Of a DNA stretch of 64,000 bases, positions 42,574-50,551 are shown piece after piece. The position numbers and the translations under genes were made by a program. Within the stretch, counting starts at the first letter, position 1; each line of letters opens with the position of its first letter. The notes below the pieces were generated by a model. That model did not search any database. It was not told the DNA's origin and worked only from the letters and a program-made list of their open reading frames with translations. Source of the stretch: Bacteroidota bacterium (GTDB lineage Bacteria > Bacteroidota > Bacteroidia > Cytophagales > Cyclobacteriaceae); contig JAFEAL010000020.1 of the NCBI GenBank assembly GCA_018266435.1, positions 1 through 64,000 of the forward strand. Reading direction: 5' to 3'.

Positions 42574-43809
42574 CTAAGCTACTTTTAGTTTGCTGTAATG
42601 GCTCTTGCCAAATTTGTTTTCTGCGTAAGCCCGGTTGATGACCAGTTTCTCCAATGATTTTTCAGAGGGTAACTCAAACATGGCATCGTTGATGATGGCT
42701 TCACAAACGGAACGAAGCCCGCGCGCCCCGAGTTTGTACTCAACGGCTTTTTCAACGATAAAATCCAATGCTCCCTCTTTGAACTCCACTTCGATATTTT
42801 CCATTTCAAACAATTTCTTGTATTGTTTGATGAGTGCATTTTTTGGCTCAGTCAGGATTTTTCGCAAAGCGGCATGATCCAGCGGATTTAAAAATGAAAC
42901 CACCGGCAATCGGCCAATTAACTCAGGTATGAGGCCGAATGTTTTTAAGTCTTGCGATGAAACAAATTGCAGGAGATTGTCTTTGTCTAAATCACCCGGA
43001 TGCAAGCTATCGGATGAGGCAGCAAAACCCAACGGACGTGTATTCAACCTCCGGGCAATTACTTTTGACATTCCTTCGAAAGCACCTCCGCAGATGAACA
43101 AAATATTTTCAGTATTTACCGTGATCATCTTTTGGTCGGGATGTTTGCGGCCGCCTTGTGGTGGAACATTTACGGCTGTTCCTTCCAGCAATTTCAATAA
43201 GGCCTGCTGCACCCCTTCACCGCTTACATCACGCGTGATGGACGGGTTGTCTGACTTACGGGCAATCTTATCAATCTCATCTATGTACACAATACCACGT
43301 TCAGCTGCTTCCGTATTATAGTCAGCTGCTTGCAGTAAGCGGGTTAAAATACTTTCTACGTCTTCACCCACATAGCCGGCTTCGGTCAATACCGTAGCAT
43401 CGGCAATGCAAAAGGGAACTTGTAAAATTTTTGCCAGGGTGCGGGCCAGGTATGTTTTGCCTGTACCGGTTTCGCCCACCATGATGATGTTCGATTTTTC
43501 AATTTGAACATCGTTATCCGCTTTGCGTTGTGTGAGGCGCTTGTAGTGATTATAAACGGCTACGCTCATTACACGCTTGGCGTCATCCTGACCGACTACG
43601 TATTCATCAAGAAATTTTTTGATCTCACGTGGTTTGATCAACTTAAAATTGGGCAGGGAACCAGCCTCTACTTTATTTTTTTTCTCTTCGCTTAAAATTT
43701 GGTTAGCTTGAGTTACGCATTTGTCACAAATATGCGCGTGAATACCTGAAATCATCAGATCCACATCTTTTTTGTTTCTGCCGCAAAATGAACACGTTAC
43801 TTCTGCCAT
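42574..43809 (-). CDS. clpX: ClpX, ATPase subunit of the ClpXP protease
   Basis: 411 residues. The N-terminal zinc-binding domain has [15 protein letters not shown] and the later CDKC (four cysteines). Walker A is [11 protein letters not shown] and Walker B is [12 protein letters not shown]. The RKH-like and pore regions follow ([15 protein letters not shown]), and the sensor [10 protein letters not shown] closes the domain. It unfolds tagged proteins and feeds them to ClpP, encoded just upstream. Its own promoter lies in the 102-base gap to clpP. Confidence 0.97.
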   Translation of the reverse strand: MAEVTCSFCGRNKKDVDLMISGIHAHICDKCVTQANQILSEEKKNKVEAGSLPNFKLIKPREIKKFLDEYVVGQDDAKRVMSVAVYNHYKRLTQRKADNDVQIEKSNIIMVGETGTGKTYLARTLAKILQVPFCIADATVLTEAGYVGEDVESILTRLLQAADYNTEAAERGIVYIDEIDKIARKSDNPSITRDVSGEGVQQALLKLLEGTAVNVPPQGGRKHPDQKMITVNTENILFICGGAFEGMSKVIARRLNTRPLGFAASSDSLHPGDLDKDNLLQFVSSQDLKTFGLIPELIGRLPVVSFLNPLDHAALRKILTEPKNALIKQYKKLFEMENIEVEFKEGALDFIVEKAVEYKLGARGLRSVCEAIINDAMFELPSEKSLEKLVINRAYAENKFGKSHYSKLKVA

Positions 43810-43854
43810 TCTAATTTACATTGATTCTGGTATTGGTATTGAGTTGATAGATGC

Positions 43855-43883
43855 CAAAGGTAATGATAAATCATGAGTATCAA
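43855..43883 (-). promoter_or_regulatory. Promoter of clpX
   Basis: On the minus strand TTG (43883-43881), an 18-base spacer and TACCTTTG (43862-43855) match the Bacteroidota -33/-7 pattern. The predicted 5' leader is about 39 bases. clpX can therefore be expressed separately from clpP. Confidence 0.6.
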
Positions 43884-43911
43884 CGAATTACCTCATTGCT
43901 GAATCAATGAA

Positions 43912-44604
43912 TTATTTCTTATTTCGTTCCAATACCTCGTCAATTAAACCATATTCTTTGGCTTCGGCTGCCCGCATCCAATAATCGCGGTCAGAATCTT
44001 TTTCGATCTTCTCGTATGTTTGGCCGCTGTGTTTGGAGAGGATGTTGTACAAGTCTTTTTTCAGTTCAAGAGTCTGCCTCATTGAAATTTCCATGTCTGA
44101 AGAAGTTCCTTGCATGCCAGCCGAGGGCTGATGGATCATGATGCGCGAATGAGGTAAACCCGAACGTTTCTTGACAGAACCCGCAGCCAGCAACACGGCT
44201 CCCATAGAAGCGGCCAATCCTGTGCAAATGGTGGCCACATCAGGGTTTACATATTGCATGGTGTCATAAATGCCAAGACCAGCGTGCACAGAACCGCCAG
44301 GGCTGTTAATGTACATAATGATGTCTTTTTTAGGATCAGATGACTCCAGAAACAAGAGTTGGGCGGTGATTACGTTGGCCACATAGTCGTCTACCGCTGT
44401 GCCAAAGAAAATGATGCGGTCGGCCATTAAGCGCGAGAATACATCAATTACCGTGGCACGCATCTGGCGTTCTTCCACAATATTGGGGGTCATGCCCAAA
44501 ACGGTGTGGGCGTTTTCATTTACAAATTTGGTGTAGCTGTCAAGGCTGTTGCCGCTCATGCCCATGTGATGTACGGCATATTTTCTGAATTCGTGAGTGT
44601 TCAT
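43912..44604 (-). CDS. clpP: ClpP, proteolytic subunit
   Basis: 230 residues. The catalytic triad is Ser133 (GLAASMGAVLLAAG), His158 (RIMIHQPSAG) and the aspartate in KDSDRDYWM (about 205-207). The GGS oxyanion motif is in INSPGGSVHAGLGIYD. The N-terminal 30 residues before the core may be a propeptide. It forms the double-heptamer chamber used by ClpX. The order trigger factor - clpP - clpX is the classic arrangement, here with long gaps between genes. Confidence 0.97.
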   Translation of the reverse strand: MNTHEFRKYAVHHMGMSGNSLDSYTKFVNENAHTVLGMTPNIVEERQMRATVIDVFSRLMADRIIFFGTAVDDYVANVITAQLLFLESSDPKKDIIMYINSPGGSVHAGLGIYDTMQYVNPDVATICTGLAASMGAVLLAAGSVKKRSGLPHSRIMIHQPSAGMQGTSSDMEISMRQTLELKKDLYNILSKHSGQTYEKIEKDSDRDYWMRAAEAKEYGLIDEVLERNKK

Positions 44605-45040
44605 GTTGTATAGTATTATAGTTCAGTAGTCGCTTTTACGAATTAATTTATTTCAAGTTTATCGAAGAAAAATGAGAATAAAAAACCATTTCGTATAATG
44701 GATTATATTGATGAAAAGTTCGTTGATGACCGGACGAGATAATGTTTTTTTTCGAGATACAGGTGCAAGTATGACCAACGCAGATAAAATAATCAAGTTA
44801 CTGATCGGAGGTATTCAAAAAAACGGTTGATTAATTCATCAGGTGAATCATCTAATTGCAAAATTTAGATGAGAAAAAGTAGCAGAAGGAGTTAAAAACT
44901 TAAAATTCATTCAAATTAGTATTGACTTCAATAGGCTAAGTATTGAAGTCAAGAACAAAAAATTGATGAATAAATGTTTGAAGTGTTTAAAAAAATTGCT
45001 TTTCCTTTCCGGAAGAGTTGACTAACCGGCAAGATAAGTA
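44605..45040. other. Gene-free region between trigger factor and clpP
   Basis: 436 AT-rich bases with no convincing gene; only frames of about 20 codons are open. It should hold the clpP promoter (right to left). A weak TAAACTTG element lies near 44660 on the minus strand. The main feature is the 12-bp perfect inverted repeat listed separately. No tRNA or repeat family was recognised. Confidence 0.6.
44922..44952. other. Perfect 12-bp inverted repeat downstream of trigger factor
   Basis: TTGACTTCAATA (44922-44933) and TATTGAAGTCAA (44941-44952) are perfect complements around the loop GGCTAAG. It lies about 90 bases after the trigger factor stop. There is no T-run on either strand, so a Rho-independent terminator is not proven; a processing site, a weak terminator or an operator is possible. 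Confidence 0.5.
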
Positions 45041-46390
45041 TTAATGACGGTGTGACTCAGCTAGTTTTTTAAACTCGTCCAAGCTTACCTTTTTCTCAGT
45101 TATCGTAATATTTTCTTTGATCAGGTTCATGATTTTTTCATGACGCAGTTGGTCGTAGGTGCGCAGATAGTTTTCACCTTTTCCATCTTTTCCGGCCAGG
45201 TAATTCATTACAAGCCCATCAAACTTATCGCCCAGTTGCTCGGCAATGGCCGGCCCGCCAAACTGCTCTGCAATCAGTTGTTTGGCTTTTTCACGCACTT
45301 CAATTTCTTCTACTTTGATGGCATGATCTTCAGTAATTTTATTCTTTACCAGATCCCATTTTAATCCATCGCGGTAGCTGTTAAATTCTTTTTCCAATAC
45401 TTCATCTGTTACCTCTCCGCTGCTGGTTGTCTTCAGCCAGGTTTTCAAAAAACCTTCGGGCATATTGATTTTTGTGTGATCAACGTAGTAGTGTTGGATT
45501 TCATGTTCCAACAAGTGTTGGGTTTCGCGGGCATAGTTGCCAGAAATAGTTTCTTTGATTTTATTCAAAAACTCTTCTTCGCTTTTCACGATATCTTTTC
45601 CGAAAACCTGATCAAATAATTCCTGGTTGATTTCGGCCGGCTCAACGCGGCTCACATTGGTTACTTTAAAAACATAAGTGCCGGTTGCTTTTTTGGCTTC
45701 TGATTCATCTACGTTTAAAAGTTGAGAAAGGGCCGATGCATCGGTCAGGGTTTTTTCCACGTCAAATTCAACGGTATCATCTTTCTTCAAACCAATGAAT
45801 TTTTTCTGTTGTGATTTTTCTACCAGGCTGATGCGGATGTACGAGCCTTGTTTTTCGTCACTTCCTTTTTTGGAAACCTCACCAAACAGATTGTCTCCGG
45901 CTTTGCTTACATCAGGGTTAGAGCGTTTGCCAAATCTTCTTTTAATATCTTCCAACGTTTCGTCTATGGTTTTTTGATCCACGTCAATCTGGTGGGAGGT
46001 AATCTTTACTTTTTTAGAAAGGTCAATTGCAAAATCCTCTACCATGCCTATCTGAAATTCAAATTCAAAATCTTTTTGAATGTCCCAGTCAATGGTTCGT
46101 GCTTTTTCTTCATTGGGAAGCGGATCGCCCAACACACGTAATTTATTGTCGCGGATATAATCGGAGACCGAGTGTGAAATGAGGTGGTTGACCTCATCTA
46201 CTAAAATGCCTTTGCCAAACATTTTTTTGATAACACCCAAAGGCACTTTGCCTTGACGAAAGCCATTGATATTGGCTTTACGCGAGTAGTCTCTTACTTT
46301 TTCTTCAACTTTCTTCTGGTAATCGCTTTCAGTCAGTTGAATTTTGATTAACCCATCCGTTGCGCTTTTTTTGTCTAATGTAATGTTCAC
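45041..46390 (-). CDS. tig: Trigger factor (ribosome-associated chaperone)
   Basis: 449 residues. The ribosome-binding tail is near the N-terminus in INGFRQGKVPLGVIKKMFGK, the usual GFRxGK signature. A divergent FKBP-like middle domain (about 150-250) and a helical C-terminal chaperone domain follow. It binds nascent chains at the exit tunnel. It is the first gene of the trigger factor - clpP - clpX group and follows the tRNA-Leu gene on the same strand. The middle domain retains little of the canonical peptidyl-prolyl isomerase motif, as in many Bacteroidota. Confidence 0.93.
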   Translation of the reverse strand: MNITLDKKSATDGLIKIQLTESDYQKKVEEKVRDYSRKANINGFRQGKVPLGVIKKMFGKGILVDEVNHLISHSVSDYIRDNKLRVLGDPLPNEEKARTIDWDIQKDFEFEFQIGMVEDFAIDLSKKVKITSHQIDVDQKTIDETLEDIKRRFGKRSNPDVSKAGDNLFGEVSKKGSDEKQGSYIRISLVEKSQQKKFIGLKKDDTVEFDVEKTLTDASALSQLLNVDESEAKKATGTYVFKVTNVSRVEPAEINQELFDQVFGKDIVKSEEEFLNKIKETISGNYARETQHLLEHEIQHYYVDHTKINMPEGFLKTWLKTTSSGEVTDEVLEKEFNSYRDGLKWDLVKNKITEDHAIKVEEIEVREKAKQLIAEQFGGPAIAEQLGDKFDGLVMNYLAGKDGKGENYLRTYDQLRHEKIMNLIKENITITEKKVSLDEFKKLAESHRH

Positions 46391-46486
46391 TTGTTTGTAT
46401 TTAGTTTACTGACTAATTGCTATCGGGTACTTGGCGAAAAATTTTGCCAACCAATGGCCAGAGGCCAGAACCCGGGTTTTAAGTTG

Positions 46487-46568
46487 TGCGCATGGAGGGA
46501 CTCGAACCCCCACGCCTTTCGGCACCAGATCCTAAGTCTGGCACGGCTACCAATTACGCCACATGCGC
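46487..46568 (-). tRNA. tRNA-Leu (anticodon UAG)
   Basis: On the minus strand the 82-base gene starts GCGCATG and ends CATGCGC plus discriminator A, giving a 7-bp acceptor stem. The anticodon stem CCAGA/TCTGG encloses CTTAGGA, so the anticodon is UAG. The variable arm is long, as required for class II leucine tRNA, and the T loop reads GGTTCGAGTCC. CCA is not encoded. Confidence 0.95.
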
Positions 46569-46597
46569 TTAAACCTCCTTTTTTCAAAAAGGGAGCG

Positions 46598-46605
46598 CAA
46601 ATTTA
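46598..46605 (-). promoter_or_regulatory. -7 promoter element of tRNA-Leu
   Basis: On the minus strand TAAATTTG (46605-46598) fits TAnnTTTG and lies 30 bases upstream of the tRNA 5' end. A CTTT at the -33 position (46628-46625) has the right 19-base spacing but is a weak match. Confidence 0.5.
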
Positions 46606-46667
46606 GGGATTATTCGTTATTATTAAAGCTAAATTGCTAAATCGGACCTGGCATATAAACCAGAAAA

Positions 46668-48890
46668 ATGGTCATAGACGAAGCTATTGAGAAAAAGGAG
46701 ATCATTGCCCGTTACCGCAGGTTGCTGAGGCTGGCCAAGCCGATGCTGAAAGATGACGATGCCAAGCTGATCAAACGAGCCTTTACCATAGCCCTTGAGG
46801 CGCATAAAAACATGCGTAGAAAATCGGGCGAGCCCTACATTTTCCATCCATTGAGCGTGGCTGAAATTTGTGTGGATGAAATAGGACTGGGCACTACCTC
46901 CATTATTGCAGCCTTGCTGCACGATGTGGTGGAAGATACCGACATCCAGTTGATTGATATTGAGCGCATTTTTGGAAAAAAAGTATCCAAGATAGTAGAC
47001 GGCCTCACTAAAATCAGAGGCGTGTTTGAATACGGCACCTCTGCTCAGGCAGAAAATTTTCGCAAAATGCTCTTCACGCTCAGCGAAGACGTGCGGGTGA
47101 TCTTGATCAAACTGGCCGACCGCCTGCACAACATGCGCACCCTCGAAAGCATGCCACGCAACAAGCAGTTGCGCGTATCAAACGAAACAATTTACCTCTA
47201 TGCCCCGCTGGCTCACCGCCTTGGCCTGAATGCCATCAAAACTGAGTTGGAAGACTTATACCTGCGCTTCACCGACTTTAACTCCTACCGCGATATTGCC
47301 AATAAAATTGACGAAACCCGAGCATCACGCAGCCGTTTCATCAAACAATTTGTACTGCCGGTCAAAGAAGAAATTGATGGGTTAAAAATCGGATACGAGA
47401 TCAAAAGCCGGCCTAAGTCAATCTATTCCATTTTTAATAAGATGAAAAAGCAAAACATACCCTTTGAAGAGGTGTATGATTTGTTTGCCATACGGATTAT
47501 ACTGGATGCACCGCTCGAGCAGGAAAAATCGTATTGTTGGCAGGTGTACTCCATCGTAACCGATCATTACACGCCCAATCCTGACCGGCTGCGTGACTGG
47601 ATCAGTACACCCAAAGGCAACGGGTATGAATCACTGCACACCACGGTAATGGCCAAAAATGGTCACTGGGTAGAGGTGCAGATCCGCACCAAACGCATGG
47701 ATGAGATTGCTGAAAAAGGATATGCCGCCCACTGGAAATACAAAGACAATACAGCCAAGTATGAATCGAATCTGGAGAAGTGGGTGGTGCGCGTGCGCGA
47801 AACACTGGAGAAGCAAGACCTGTCAGCCCTTGAGTTTGTAGATGATTTTAGAGGTAACCTGTTTAGCGATGAAATCTTTGTCTTTACTCCGAGAGGAGAA
47901 TTGAAAACCATGCCCACCGGGGCCACCGCCCTTGACTTTGCCTTTGAAATTCACACCGATATTGGCGCGAAATGCATCGGTGCCAAAATCAATCAAAAGT
48001 TAGTACCAATCAATCACGTATTAAAAAATGGTGATCAGATTGAAATCCTTACCTCATCAAAACAAAAACCCAATGAAGATTGGCTGAGGTTTGTTACCAG
48101 TACCAAGGCTAAGACAAAGATTAAAGATTTGCTGAAAGAAGACAGGCGCAAAGTAGCCGAAGAAGGCAAAGAAATTTTGACCCGCAAAATGCGGCAGAAT
48201 AAAACAGAAATAAACAGCCGATTGTACGAGCGCCTGCGCGACTTCTTTAAAGTGAGCTCGCAATTGGAACTACTGTATAAGATTGGCAAAGGCATCATCA
48301 CTGCTACTGACCTGAAAAAATTTCAGGAGTACAAACCTACGGCTCCTATTAAAAAACAAACGGCATCAGAATTGGCCGATGCCAAAGCCGTGGAACAGGA
48401 AATAAAAAAGAAACACGAAGAAGATACATTGCTGATTGGTGAAGACATGGATGTGGTAGATTATAAACTGGCCAAGTGCTGCTCACCTATACCGGGCGAT
48501 GATGTTTTTGGCTTTGTGACGGTAAGCGAAGGAATAAAAATCCACCGCGCCAATTGCCCCAATGCTCCGGAACTCTTGGCTAACCACGGCAACCGAGTTA
48601 TTAAAGCCAAGTGGACCAGCCAGCATGAGTTATCCTTCCTTACCGGGCTCAGAGTAATAGGCACTGACCGCGTGGGGCTTATCAACGATGTGAGCAAAGT
48701 AATTTCCGAAGAACTGAAGGTTAATATGAGTTCGCTTGCCTTTAATACAGATCACGGCATTTTCAATGGAGAGATCATGCTTTATGTAAATGATACACGG
48801 CATTTAGAGATGCTCATCAGCAAGCTCGAGAAAGTAGAGGGTGTGGTGCAGGTGAGCCGGTTTGATCGGGTAGGCGATAAGCTAACCTGA
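46668..48890 (+). CDS. RelA/SpoT-family bifunctional (p)ppGpp synthetase/hydrolase
   Basis: 740 residues. The HD hydrolase domain keeps its metal motif in AALLHDVVEDTDIQ and LIKLADRLHNMRTL. The synthetase domain has SRPKSIYSIFNKMKKQNIPF, YDLFAIRIILD and GNGYESLHTTVMAKNGHWVE. TGS (about 395-455) and a C-terminal ACT domain (about 665-735) follow. The intact HD motif indicates a bifunctional Rel-type enzyme. It sets the alarmone level during starvation. It is divergent from the tRNA-Leu gene and monocistronic. Confidence 0.95.
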   Translation: MVIDEAIEKKEIIARYRRLLRLAKPMLKDDDAKLIKRAFTIALEAHKNMRRKSGEPYIFHPLSVAEICVDEIGLGTTSIIAALLHDVVEDTDIQLIDIERIFGKKVSKIVDGLTKIRGVFEYGTSAQAENFRKMLFTLSEDVRVILIKLADRLHNMRTLESMPRNKQLRVSNETIYLYAPLAHRLGLNAIKTELEDLYLRFTDFNSYRDIANKIDETRASRSRFIKQFVLPVKEEIDGLKIGYEIKSRPKSIYSIFNKMKKQNIPFEEVYDLFAIRIILDAPLEQEKSYCWQVYSIVTDHYTPNPDRLRDWISTPKGNGYESLHTTVMAKNGHWVEVQIRTKRMDEIAEKGYAAHWKYKDNTAKYESNLEKWVVRVRETLEKQDLSALEFVDDFRGNLFSDEIFVFTPRGELKTMPTGATALDFAFEIHTDIGAKCIGAKINQKLVPINHVLKNGDQIEILTSSKQKPNEDWLRFVTSTKAKTKIKDLLKEDRRKVAEEGKEILTRKMRQNKTEINSRLYERLRDFFKVSSQLELLYKIGKGIITATDLKKFQEYKPTAPIKKQTASELADAKAVEQEIKKKHEEDTLLIGEDMDVVDYKLAKCCSPIPGDDVFGFVTVSEGIKIHRANCPNAPELLANHGNRVIKAKWTSQHELSFLTGLRVIGTDRVGLINDVSKVISEELKVNMSSLAFNTDHGIFNGEIMLYVNDTRHLEMLISKLEKVEGVVQVSRFDRVGDKLT

Positions 48891-48995
48891 ACTGTTTTTT
48901 ATAGCCCGCTACCCTCACAAGCCGCACGAGTTGGCTTAATTCGGATTAATGAATTACTTCTATATACTGTTTTTGATTTTATAATCCAGCAATAC

Positions 48996-50252
48996 TCATT
49001 CGTCAACAACTTCCACATCCACCCTTATGTTTTTGCGGGCATGAACGCTGTTTTTGTCGTGAATCATGCGGCTGCCGCCCCATCCTTTCACACTAACCCT
49101 TGAGTCGGAGATACCCTGTGCCAATAACCACTCTCGGATTACCTCGGCTCTAGCCTCAGATAATTCTTTGGCTGACCCGGTTTCTGTTTTTACATCTTTG
49201 GTGAGCGCAAAGAAATCATGACTCGGCCCCATATAAATGATTTTTCCCCGGCCATTTCCATTGGTGTGCCCATGTAAAGTTATTTTCATGGTTGGTTTCT
49301 CATTCATCAACTGCAGCAAACTGTTGAGTTGATACTTCGAATCGGGTAGCATAATGGCTGCATCGTTGTAAAAATACACGTTGTACAGGGTGGATATGTC
49401 TCCTTTGTGTATTCTTGACAATCCGAAATTAATCATGTAATAATTCCCTACCAATGCAACGTGAGGCTTTAGCGTGTCAGCTTCCGTATTTTTATAATTG
49501 ATATCTAACTGTTCTTTTCTGAATCCGAAAACAGTTGAGATTAAAGTAAGTTGCCCACTCTTTGTTCCCGGGTTAGGTAAACTGAGGTAGGTGTTACCTT
49601 TCACTTTGGTGATGAGTCGGCTCCGTTCGGTATCAATTACTTCCACTTCGCCATCCAGCACTTGATTGTTTTGAGCATTATAGAGGCTTAAAAAAACTTG
49701 TGTATTGTTTAATGTCTGAGGAATATAAACGGGTTTTGCTTTTGGGTTTTCCACCACTTCAGTAACAATCTGTGGTGCCGGTTTCACCTCTTCTTCTTTA
49801 GGTTCTTCAGTTTTAACAGGTTCAACCTTTACCGGCTCGGCCGTTTTAGGCGTGACCACTGGATTTTGTTTGGCGGTTACAGTTTGGGTTGGCTCTTTTT
49901 CAGAAAAAATTGGGTCGGTATGCTGAGCGCCAACTTTGATCACCCTTACCCAAGCTTCTACAAATTTTCCTTCTTCCCTGATTTTCAGCATTTGCTCTAC
50001 AGATTCTTTGAAATCAGGATACTGATCTAAATACACGTAATAGAATTTGCGAGCTTCATCCAGACCATATGAGGTATGAAGTCCGCTCTCATTTAACTTG
50101 GTAGAATACCGCTCGGCATAATCTTTTTGGTTGGAAAAGAAGGCCGCTACTACAATGTAGTTTCCTTTGGGCAGGGTGTTTTCTTGTGATTTTGCAGCAA
50201 TCGTGAGCAAAATGAAAAATAAGGATAAAGCACAACTGTAGATTTTTTTCAT
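48996..50252 (-). CDS. SPOR-domain plus OmpA-domain envelope protein
   Basis: 418 residues from the ATG at 50252, where MKKIYSCALSLFFILLTIAA is a signal peptide; a longer frame upstream is not leader-like. The mature N-terminus is a SPOR-like domain (about 25-105, GNYIVVAAFFSNQKDYAERY). A Pro/Glu/Lys-rich linker (about 120-175) is followed by a beta-rich region and a C-terminal OmpA-like domain (about 300-418). The OmpA domain keeps ITLHGHTNGNG and SEARAEVIREWLLAQGI but carries an insertion of about 25 residues between them. Both end domains are peptidoglycan-binding types, so it may bridge wall and outer membrane. Function is otherwise unknown. Confidence 0.8.
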   Translation of the reverse strand: MKKIYSCALSLFFILLTIAAKSQENTLPKGNYIVVAAFFSNQKDYAERYSTKLNESGLHTSYGLDEARKFYYVYLDQYPDFKESVEQMLKIREEGKFVEAWVRVIKVGAQHTDPIFSEKEPTQTVTAKQNPVVTPKTAEPVKVEPVKTEEPKEEEVKPAPQIVTEVVENPKAKPVYIPQTLNNTQVFLSLYNAQNNQVLDGEVEVIDTERSRLITKVKGNTYLSLPNPGTKSGQLTLISTVFGFRKEQLDINYKNTEADTLKPHVALVGNYYMINFGLSRIHKGDISTLYNVYFYNDAAIMLPDSKYQLNSLLQLMNEKPTMKITLHGHTNGNGRGKIIYMGPSHDFFALTKDVKTETGSAKELSEARAEVIREWLLAQGISDSRVSVKGWGGSRMIHDKNSVHARKNIRVDVEVVDE

Positions 50253-50529
50253 CGGTCTGTTGTTTTGAAATTGAAGGTTAAGAGATGTGGCCGGGCTACC
50301 TTGTCGGGTATAAATAATCCGAGAGACCACTTCATGTAAGGTTTGCGTTTGGTTTGGTCAAATTTATTTAAGAAAAAGCGATTATTCCAATTTTTAATCT
50401 GATAAGCAAAATAAACAGGTGTAATTAGGCTTTTATAAAAATTTTATTTGGCGCTAAAACCCAAGATGACCGAAATTATTAGCCCATTGGCGGATATAGT
50501 TGAGATGATGCTTTCCTCTTTATACTTTC

Positions 50530-50537
50530 TATTTTTG
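50530..50537 (+). promoter_or_regulatory. -7 promoter element of the GDP-heptose operon
   Basis: TATTTTTG matches TAnnTTTG and lies 15 bases before the GTG start at 50552. No clear -33 element is visible. Confidence 0.4.
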
Positions 50538-50551
50538 CTGAAAAAATTCAA

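Noticed and set aside
44766-44830. A 19-codon open frame in the trigger factor-clpP gap
   Set aside because: Too short, with no start context or conservation evidence.
46391-46606. A 71-codon plus-strand frame
   Set aside because: It covers the tRNA-Leu gene on the opposite strand and is not protein-like.
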